From UBA6522 sp965205045 (GTDB taxonomy: Bacteria > Pseudomonadota > Gammaproteobacteria > Steroidobacterales > Rariloculaceae): a stretch of 64,000 nt of DNA. This document shows, one piece after another, positions 57,556-64,000 of the stretch. Each line of letters opens with the position of its first letter. The first letter of the stretch is position 1. The notes beneath the pieces were generated by a model, which worked only from the letters and a program-made list of their open reading frames with translations, ran no database searches and had not been told where the DNA came from. A program made the position numbers and the translations under genes. Location: positions 1,302,001 to 1,366,000 of the forward strand of contig OZ242031.1 in assembly GCA_965205045.1 (NCBI GenBank), in the 5' to 3' direction.

Positions 57556-60399
57556 ATGCGGCACAACCGATCGTATATGCCGGCACGATATGCCGTGCTC
57601 CCGCTCGCGGTGCTGCTTGCCGGCGGCTGCGACACTCCACCGCACCGACTTCCGCAGAACCTGCTGCCGAGCTTTGCCGGCATCACGGTGCTCCCGCAGA
57701 TCTACTTCCAGGGCGCGACGCTTCCGGGTCCGGTCCTGCCCGCCGCGCTCGGTGGGGACGCTCCCCTTCGCTATACGCTGGATCCGGCGCTGCCGCCCGG
57801 CCTGACCTTTGACGCGGCAACCCGCGTGATCTCGGGAACGCCGACGGAAACACTGGCGCCGACGGAGTTCACCTACACCGCCATGGATTCCGACTCGGAT
57901 ACGGCATCGCTGAAGTTCACCATGAGCGTCAGCACAATCTCGCTCGACGCCGATGCGGCGGAACTGGCGGAGTGGAACGATCCCGGCGTTACCGTCACCC
58001 TCACCGTGTCGGAGCCGCCACCCCTTGCTGTCGAGGTGACGCTGGACGCGGGCGGAACGGCCACGCCGGGCGGAGACTTCGAGATCGACGGCTCGCCTGA
58101 CAGTGACCCGGACGACGGCAGCGGCACCGTCCATGTGACGATCGAGGCCGGGGCGGACCACGCATCGACGACGCTCAGGTCGATCCCGGACTTCGAGGAA
58201 GAGGGCAACAAGTCCATCGAACTTTCGGTGGCCTCCGCCAACGGCAGCCTCTTCAACGGATCGGGGCCTTCGGTGAGCCTGGAACTGCTCGACGAAGGGG
58301 CGATGTTCCCCGATGCCAAGGACCGCCTCACCTCGGCGATTCTCGTGCTGTTCAACAATTTCAGGCAGACGGGCACGGATTACGAGTTTCATTTCGCGGT
58401 CATCAATTTCGGCGCCGTGACGACGCCCCCCACGACGCTGCGCACCCGAATCGACCACGAGGATTTCGCCCCGGGACAACTCCTGGCCAGGCCGCTCGTG
58501 TCGCGGCGCTTCAGGGTTCCGGAGCTTCCGCCCGGAGCGGGCGTCAGGGGATTTATCAATCTGCCAAACTGGATCCAGGTCCGATGGGGGCCTGGAATCT
58601 ACACGGCCACCGCGGTGGTCTACGCGCCTCGGGGCGACTACTTTTCCCGCGTTGGAGGGTTTCTCGACCGGCACTCGTTCCTGGTACCCGAGGGGGGCGG
58701 GAACCCTTTCACCTGCGAGAAGGTGGAACGGCCCGTTTCGCCCGGCGCGGACGATCCGCTGCAACCCCATCAATGGAATCTCGAGAACACCGGTCAACCG
58801 GCGTTTGCCCTCGCGGGCGGCGTGCCGGGCGAGGACCTGGCCATGACCGGGGCGTTGGCGGTCGGTCCAACGGGCCGCGGTGTCGAGATTGCCGTGGTCG
58901 ATACGGGGCTCGAGATCTGCCATCCGGACCTTCGCGACAACGTGGCTCCCGGGGCCTCCCATAACTTCAACACGGCGGCCTGGCCCCGCTCCGATGCCGC
59001 GGACCCCTTCAATCCGTCCGCCAGCGGCGATCACGGCACCGGGGTTGCCGGATTGCTCGGCGCCGCCGCGAAGAACGGTATCGGCATACGCGGCGTGGCG
59101 CCCGATGCCCGCATTCGCGGTTACAACTTCCTGTCCGCATTCGACCGGGGCTCGGATTCATCGATCCTGCTGGATTCGCTGGGCGCCGGTGCGGGCAAGC
59201 CCGATTCGTCCGGGGTGCACATCTTCAACATGAGCTACGGCTTCCTGCACGGACTGCAGGGCAACGCGTCCCGGCCGTTGACCGACGTGGTCAGGCACGG
59301 CGTAACCGACCTGCGCGGCGGCCGCGGCGCGCTCTACGTCAAGGCCGCCGGCAATGGATTTCGGATCTGCTTCGCGCTGAGGCGGCAACACGCGTTTGCA
59401 GACCGGGAGGCCCCGTACAGACCGAGCGACGCACTCGGTTGCGCATCGGCGAATGGCGACTACAACAACAATCTGCCCCAATTGATTACGGTCGGCGGAT
59501 TCAACGCCCGCGGAAAACGGTCAAGCTACTCGGCCGCGGGCGCCAATCTCTGGGTGAGCGCCCCGGCAGGCGAGTCCGGCCGCGTGGAACCGGCCCTGGT
59601 GACCACCGATCAGGCCGGGCCCCATCGAGGCGCGGACATCGAACCCGGCGCGATCGATTTCGACGAAGAACCGCTCGACCCGCACGGGGACTACAGGAGC
59701 ACGTTCAACGGCACGTCCGCCGCCGCACCCAATACCACAGGAGCCGTCGCCTTGCTGCTGGAGACCCAGCCGAACCTCACCTGGCGAGACGTCAGGCACA
59801 TCCTTGCCGGCACAGCACGAAAGATCGATCCGGACATCGAACCGGTCCGCATCGCCTTCGGCGGCACCCCCGCCGTGCTGCGGCACGGATGGATCACCAA
59901 CGGCGCCGGCTACCACTTCCACAACTGGTACGGGTTCGGCGCCGTCAGCGTCGACTTGGCGGTGGAGATGGCGCGCAGCATCACCCCCGACAATCTGGGC
60001 GAGCTGACGAACGCGGAATTTACGCACGAAGGTTCAGTGGCCATCCCGGACAATGACGGAGGCGGCGTGTCCCAGACGCTGACAGTCACCGGCGTCAGCG
60101 AATCGGCCAATATCGAAGCGGTCGAACTCATCCTCCGGGCGACCCACGGCTTCCCCAGCGACCTTGGCGCAACCCTCGTCTCACCCGCAGGCACGGAGAG
60201 CATCGTCAACCCCATCTTCAACGACGCCCTCACCGCCGACCCGGGCGGTTTCAGGGACTGGTCCCTGCTCACCAACGCCTTCTATGGAGAGTCACCCGAC
60301 GGCGACTGGACACTCCGCGTGATCGATGCGGCGCCGGGGGACGCGGGCAGCCTGGATGGCTGGACCCTGAAGTTCTCCCTCGGAGAGCACCCGGAATAA
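57556..60399 (+). CDS. Subtilisin-like (S8) protease lipoprotein with Ig-like, Calx-beta-like and P domains
   Basis: The 947-residue product has a lipoprotein-like signal (LPLAVLLAGGC). A putative Ig-like He_PIG segment (ALPPGLTFDAATRVISGTP) and a Calx-beta-like region (VTLDAGGTATPGGDFE) follow. Beta-rich linkers lead to an S8 domain with Asp449 (IAVVDTG), His493 (GDHGTGVAG) and Ser721 (NGTSAAAP), and oxyanion Asn in KAAGNG. The P/Homo B domain starts around VAIPDNDGGG. Catalytic and P domains closely match the 18.8-kb protease, while the middle differs. It is cotranscribed with the preceding N-domain gene. Confidence 0.88.
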   Translation: MRHNRSYMPARYAVLPLAVLLAGGCDTPPHRLPQNLLPSFAGITVLPQIYFQGATLPGPVLPAALGGDAPLRYTLDPALPPGLTFDAATRVISGTPTETLAPTEFTYTAMDSDSDTASLKFTMSVSTISLDADAAELAEWNDPGVTVTLTVSEPPPLAVEVTLDAGGTATPGGDFEIDGSPDSDPDDGSGTVHVTIEAGADHASTTLRSIPDFEEEGNKSIELSVASANGSLFNGSGPSVSLELLDEGAMFPDAKDRLTSAILVLFNNFRQTGTDYEFHFAVINFGAVTTPPTTLRTRIDHEDFAPGQLLARPLVSRRFRVPELPPGAGVRGFINLPNWIQVRWGPGIYTATAVVYAPRGDYFSRVGGFLDRHSFLVPEGGGNPFTCEKVERPVSPGADDPLQPHQWNLENTGQPAFALAGGVPGEDLAMTGALAVGPTGRGVEIAVVDTGLEICHPDLRDNVAPGASHNFNTAAWPRSDAADPFNPSASGDHGTGVAGLLGAAAKNGIGIRGVAPDARIRGYNFLSAFDRGSDSSILLDSLGAGAGKPDSSGVHIFNMSYGFLHGLQGNASRPLTDVVRHGVTDLRGGRGALYVKAAGNGFRICFALRRQHAFADREAPYRPSDALGCASANGDYNNNLPQLITVGGFNARGKRSSYSAAGANLWVSAPAGESGRVEPALVTTDQAGPHRGADIEPGAIDFDEEPLDPHGDYRSTFNGTSAAAPNTTGAVALLLETQPNLTWRDVRHILAGTARKIDPDIEPVRIAFGGTPAVLRHGWITNGAGYHFHNWYGFGAVSVDLAVEMARSITPDNLGELTNAEFTHEGSVAIPDNDGGGVSQTLTVTGVSESANIEAVELILRATHGFPSDLGATLVSPAGTESIVNPIFNDALTADPGGFRDWSLLTNAFYGESPDGDWTLRVIDAAPGDAGSLDGWTLKFSLGEHPE

Positions 60400-60408
60400 T
60401 TCAAATCG

Positions 60409-62445
60409 CTATATGATCAGCCACTCCGGCGCACCGCCGGGCAGTACCGACTGCAACCAGAGGGCGAGCCAGGAGGTGTGGAAGAGCATGCCCATGACCT
60501 GGTCGTAGAAGAACACCAGGACGGCCCATCCCGCCAATGCGTAGGCCGCCGCGAAGCGCTTGCGGTAGTGCCCCCAGCGCAGCAGGTAGACGCCGATGAA
60601 CACGGGCATGGCGATCTTCTGACCTGCCAGCAGCGTCAGCGCCAGTATGGCGGCCAGATAGCCGAAGAAGGGCAAGGCTTCGGTCAGCGAGGCGTCCTCG
60701 GCGGCTTTCTTCCAGGTCACGCGCCAGGCTCCCGCCGCCTTGTTGGCCGACAACAGATCCTGCCAATCACGGATCGTCACAATGAAAGCCAGCACGGCGC
60801 CCGGGATGGCGATCAGCAGCGGGAATTGCCTCACGGGCGGCGGCCAATCCAGGGACGAGAAGCCGGCCCAGACGAACACGGCAAGAAGGATCAGCGAGAA
60901 AGGCAGGGACAGCGCCGGATTGCGCTCCGACGCCTCTCCGGCCTTCGGCCGGGCCTTCAGCCGCTGCCGGGCGATGCCCCTGGCGGCGAAGAACAGGGTG
61001 ATGACGATGACGAGGATCAGCAACAGCACGATGGGCCGCTCCAGCCAGCCGATGCCCTGGTGCACGCGCATGCTGATCTGGAAGGAGCCCTCGAGGATCC
61101 CGCCCAATACCAGCGCGAGGATCACCGGCGGGCGGGGCCAGCCGCCGCGCTTCATGAAGAACCCGAGCACGCCGAAGAACGTGCAGCTCACCCAGTCGCC
61201 CACCGAGGCGCCGCCGAGCCACGCGCCCATGTAGACGAAGAGCAGCACGCCGGGCACCACCATGTGACCGGGGAGCAGCGCCACCTTGGCCACATGCTCC
61301 ACGGTCCACAGCAACACAACGGTGGCGATGACGCTGGCGATGGCGATCATCCACACGAAGCTGAAGGTCATGGGCAGTTCGGCTTCCAGCATGCCGGGCC
61401 CGGGCCGCAGGCCGAGCATGATGAGCGCGCCCATCAGCACCGCGGTGCCGACACTGCCCGGGATGCCCATGGTGACGGTGGGGATCAGCGCCCCGCCCCG
61501 CAGCGCGTTGTTGGCCGCCTCCGGGGCCAGCACGCCGCGCAGGTCGCCCTGGCCGAACTGCGACTGGTCCTTCGCGCCCTGCATGGCGTGGCCGTAGGTG
61601 ACCCAGCCGACGATGGAGGCGCCGAGACCCGGCAACATGCCGATGTAGGCGCCGATCACGCTGCAGCGGATGACCAGCCACCAGCGCCGGAGCGCATCGC
61701 GCACCCCGGTCAGGAGCCCGCGGCGCGTATCCGCCGTCTGGCCGCTGCGGGCGATGGAGACGTTCTTGATCGCCAGTTCCATGATCTCCGGGATGGCGAA
61801 GAGCCCCAGCAGCACGGGAATCAGCGGCAAGTCGTCCAGCAGGTAGAGGGTGCCGAAGGTGTAGCGCGGGATCGCCTGGGATTCGGGGAAGCCCACCATG
61901 GCCAGCATCAGGCCCAGCATCGCTGCTGTCACGCCCTTGAGGATGGAGCGCCCCGACAGGGATCCCACCATGGCCAGGCCGAGGACGCCGAGCATGAAGG
62001 TTTCGGGCGACTCGAACGCCAGGATGACGGGCAGGATCAGCGGCAGCGAGATTCCCAGCGCCGCGGCTCCGCACACGCCGCCGATGGCCGAAGAGGTGAA
62101 GGCCGCGCCCAGCGCCCGGGCCGCCTCGCCGCGCTTCGCCATCGGGTAGCCGTCGAGCACGGTGGCCTGGGAAGCCGCGGTGCTGGGGATGCCCAGCATC
62201 ACCGAAGTGATGGCGCCGCTGGTGGAGGTCGACGCCCACGACGACAGCAGCAGCGCGAACGCCGCCACCGGTTCCATGCTGAAGGTGAACGGCAGGAGCA
62301 ATACCAGGCCGATGGCGCCGCCGAGACCCGGGATCGCGCCCATGAGGATGCCGATGGCGCAGCCCAGCGCGAAGTAGGCCAGCACATGCCACTGGAAGAT
62401 CAGGCCCAGCCCGGCGAAAAGGGCTTCCAGCATGGTTTCGAGCAT
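60409..62445 (-). CDS. TctA-TctB fusion permease of the tripartite tricarboxylate transporter family
   Basis: The 678-residue protein has the TctA half (about residues 1-500) with the family signatures GCAIGILMGAIPGLGGAIGL, TSTSGAITSVMLGIPSTAAS, LPGLGASIVGWVTYGHA and TMGIPGSVGTAVLMGAL. It continues into a hydrophobic C-terminal part (about 510-678) with four helices typical of the normally separate TctB subunit. It would import carboxylates with the TctC-type binding protein. The gene is convergent with the protease gene, and its partner tctC lies on the far side of the protease locus. Confidence 0.88.
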   Translation of the reverse strand: MLETMLEALFAGLGLIFQWHVLAYFALGCAIGILMGAIPGLGGAIGLVLLLPFTFSMEPVAAFALLLSSWASTSTSGAITSVMLGIPSTAASQATVLDGYPMAKRGEAARALGAAFTSSAIGGVCGAAALGISLPLILPVILAFESPETFMLGVLGLAMVGSLSGRSILKGVTAAMLGLMLAMVGFPESQAIPRYTFGTLYLLDDLPLIPVLLGLFAIPEIMELAIKNVSIARSGQTADTRRGLLTGVRDALRRWWLVIRCSVIGAYIGMLPGLGASIVGWVTYGHAMQGAKDQSQFGQGDLRGVLAPEAANNALRGGALIPTVTMGIPGSVGTAVLMGALIMLGLRPGPGMLEAELPMTFSFVWMIAIASVIATVVLLWTVEHVAKVALLPGHMVVPGVLLFVYMGAWLGGASVGDWVSCTFFGVLGFFMKRGGWPRPPVILALVLGGILEGSFQISMRVHQGIGWLERPIVLLLILVIVITLFFAARGIARQRLKARPKAGEASERNPALSLPFSLILLAVFVWAGFSSLDWPPPVRQFPLLIAIPGAVLAFIVTIRDWQDLLSANKAAGAWRVTWKKAAEDASLTEALPFFGYLAAILALTLLAGQKIAMPVFIGVYLLRWGHYRKRFAAAYALAGWAVLVFFYDQVMGMLFHTSWLALWLQSVLPGGAPEWLII

Positions 62446-62525
62446 CGGGGTCCCGCGAGTTCTTCTATGTTGAGGGGCGGGGCGATAATATCACCGTCGA
62501 CCACACGCAACCGGAACGCAAACCC

Positions 62526-63002
62526 ATGGCCAAACCCACACCCCTGAAGGTCTCGCTCACTCTGGCTCAGGCGGACGCCATCGCCGACGAGGCGCTGCGG
62601 CTTGCCCGCGAGCATGACCTGCAGCCCCTGACGGTTGCGGTGCTGGACGCCGGCGGCCACCAGATCGTGCTCAAGCGCGAAGACGGCTGCGGCATCATGC
62701 GGGTCCAGGTCGCCACGGCCAAGGCTTACGGCGCACTGGGCATGGGCATCTCCAGCCGCGAACTGGGCGAGCACGTCACGGGCCGGGAGCTCTTCGGCAG
62801 CTCGCTGAGCGTTATCTCCGGCGGGCGGTTCGCCACGGTGCCCGGCGGCGTGCTGATTCTCGACGCGAACGGGAGCGTGATCGGCGCCGTCGGCATCACC
62901 GGCGACAAGTCGCCGGCGGACGAGTTTGCGGCCATCGGGGGCATCCGCTCCGCGGGCCTGGTGTCCGATCCTCCGGAACCCGCTGCGGAATGGCGCCGGT
63001 GA
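62526..63002 (+). CDS. GlcG/HbpS-family protein
   Basis: A 158-residue protein with the GlcG core: LTLAQADAIADEALRLAREH, VAVLDAGGHQIVLKREDG, ATAKAYGALGMG and GGVLILDANGSVIGAVGITGD. Members bind heme or small molecules and often sit beside carboxylate catabolism genes. It is divergent from the TctA-TctB gene across about 80 bases. The function remains unclear. The stop is followed by a 24-base tandem repeat. Confidence 0.82.
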   Translation: MAKPTPLKVSLTLAQADAIADEALRLAREHDLQPLTVAVLDAGGHQIVLKREDGCGIMRVQVATAKAYGALGMGISSRELGEHVTGRELFGSSLSVISGGRFATVPGGVLILDANGSVIGAVGITGDKSPADEFAAIGGIRSAGLVSDPPEPAAEWRR

Positions 63003-63027
63003 CCCGGGGGCCTGCGGTCCGACGGCC

Positions 63028-63099
63028 GCAATCGGCACAGGCCGATCCGCTGCGATCACCGCAGGCGGATCCTTCGCAATCGCAACAGGCCGATGCGCC
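63028..63099 (+). repeat. Three 24-bp imperfect tandem repeats after the GlcG-like gene
   Basis: Three units begin GCAATCGGCACAGGCCGATC, GCGATCACCGCAGGCGGATC and GCAATCGCAACAGGCCGATG. In one open frame they encode QSAQADPL, RSPQADPS and QSQQADAP, but no start precedes them. The octapeptide period and the (R/Q)SxQ pattern match the gshA insertion. Confidence 0.75.
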
Positions 63100-63150
63100 G
63101 CCTCCAGTAGACTCCCGGCGAGCGCGCCGCTAGACGGCGCCGGCCAGACC

Positions 63151-64000
63151 ATGGCACGCAAACGCATTGACTGGCCGACCGGGAAGGTCGTCACGTTGGA
63201 GCACCGTTCCGACGTCCTCGAGAAGAATCCGCTGGGCGACCCTCATGTCCGCCCACTGGACGTCTGGCTTCCACCCGGATACGACGAGGCGGCCCGTCGC
63301 GGCACGCGGTTCCCGGTGTTCTTCGACCTGGTGGGCTACACCGGCTCCGGCAAATCACATACCAACTGGCGCAACTTCTCCGAGAACGTGCCCGAGCGTG
63401 CCGCCCGGTTGATCCACGAAGGCAGGATGGGGCCGTGCATCCTGGTGTTCCCGGACTGCTTCACGGCGCTGGGCGGCAATCAGTACATCAACTCCTCGGC
63501 CATGGGCCGCTACGCCGACTACCTGACCCGGGAGCTGATTCCTTTCGTGGACAAGGAATTCAGCACGCTGGCGTCCCGCGATCATCGCGGCTGCTTCGGC
63601 AAGTCCTCGGGCGGCTACGGCGCCATGATCCACGGCATGGAGTACGCAAGGTACTGGGGCGCCATCGCCAACCACTCGGGCGACGCGCACTTCGATTTCC
63701 TTTACCGCTGCGACTGGCCCAACGTCCTGAACGAACTTGCCAAGCACCGGACCGGAAAGCGCAAGGAAGGTCCGATCGACGTTATCGCGGAGGAGGAACC
63801 CGCGAAGCACGGACACGACGACGGCCGGGTCGAGCGCTTCCTGGAAGCGGTCTGGGACAGGGAGAAACTGACCAGCGCCGAAGTCCACGCCCTGATGATG
63901 GTGGCCATGGCCGCCAGCTACGATCCCCACCCGGAGGCGCCGCTGGGCTTTCGGCTGCCGGTCAACCTGGAAACCGGCGAGATGCTTCCCGCCCGCTGGC
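63151..64000 (+). CDS. Alpha/beta-hydrolase esterase of the esterase D/putative esterase family, 3' end outside window
   Basis: An open frame from ATG to the window edge encodes at least 283 residues. It has LDVWLPPGYDEAARRG, FPVFFDLVGYTGSG, VFPDCFTALGGNQY and the nucleophile elbow GCFGKSSGGYGAM with Ser in GxSxG. The Asp/His partners would lie in or beyond the missing C-terminus. It probably hydrolyses small acyl esters or S-formylglutathione-like substrates. The enzyme is cytoplasmic as no signal peptide is present. Confidence 0.78.
   Translation, partial: MARKRIDWPTGKVVTLEHRSDVLEKNPLGDPHVRPLDVWLPPGYDEAARRGTRFPVFFDLVGYTGSGKSHTNWRNFSENVPERAARLIHEGRMGPCILVFPDCFTALGGNQYINSSAMGRYADYLTRELIPFVDKEFSTLASRDHRGCFGKSSGGYGAMIHGMEYARYWGAIANHSGDAHFDFLYRCDWPNVLNELAKHRTGKRKEGPIDVIAEEEPAKHGHDDGRVERFLEAVWDREKLTSAEVHALMMVAMAASYDPHPEAPLGFRLPVNLETGEMLPARW

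Noticed and set aside
60478..62547. 689-residue frame antisense to the TctA-TctB gene
   Set aside because: Histidine/glutamine-rich shadow of a membrane protein; no domain recognised.

Overview
The window reads as chromosomal DNA of a high-GC gammaproteobacterium. The evidence is a proteobacterial class I glutamate-cysteine ligase, a long two-helix FadE-type acyl-CoA dehydrogenase of about 812 residues, an ExeA/GspB pair, a Tsx-like porin, and Bug/TctC and polar amino acid ABC transporters. A marine and possibly host-associated lifestyle is an inference from the many transport and catabolic genes, secreted proteases, toxin-antitoxin pairs and decayed defence genes. I recognised no rRNA, tRNA, CRISPR array or replication origin.

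Layout. 0-8 kb is an accessory zone: a MazF-type pair cut by the window edge, a deleted transposase gene overlapping an orphan adenine methylase, a Tsx-like porin, a permease fragment, an unknown two-gene cassette, a wrecked restriction-modification gene carrying a 126-bp MITE, and a PIN toxin pair. 8-18.5 kb is mostly core metabolism: quinone reductase, ferredoxin-type reductase, gshA, two tandem secreted paralogues, an AAA ATPase-nuclease, malate dehydrogenase and FadE. 18.5-27 kb holds a large secreted subtilisin, a DUF4399 lipoprotein, gspAB, an odd FmdB-like protein and a SulP transporter. 27-35.5 kb is catabolic: an M24 enzyme, an aldehyde dehydrogenase, fumarylacetoacetase-family hydrolase plus gentisate dioxygenase, and a heme-oxygenase-like enzyme divergent from an Lrp regulator, with two more toxin-antitoxin pairs.

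35.5-39 kb is a two-gene secreted-protein island behind a heptamer tandem repeat. 39-48 kb has an arsRC-aquaporin operon, crcB, an EF-hand arylsulfotransferase-like protein, an M20 amidohydrolase, a 3-hydroxyisobutyrate dehydrogenase-like gene, an Nramp-like transporter and a Phd/VapC pair. 48-51 kb holds remnants of DarG and of a second restriction-modification giant, plus a repeat-rich coiled-coil protein. 51-64 kb contains a PQQ sugar dehydrogenase, a four-gene amino acid ABC operon, a tctC gene and a TctA-TctB fusion separated by a second subtilisin locus, a GlcG-like protein, and an esterase cut by the window end.

The main unexplained structure lies outside single genes. It includes a family of about 140-bp long-hairpin intergenic elements (10.2 kb and 33.2 kb) whose terminal arms differ between copies but pair perfectly within each copy. 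It also includes 24-bp octapeptide-coding repeats inserted in gshA and present after the GlcG-like gene, a TA-flanked MITE, a heptamer tract forming a surface-protein leader, and two subtilisin loci that differ in whether the N-terminal domain is fused or encoded separately.
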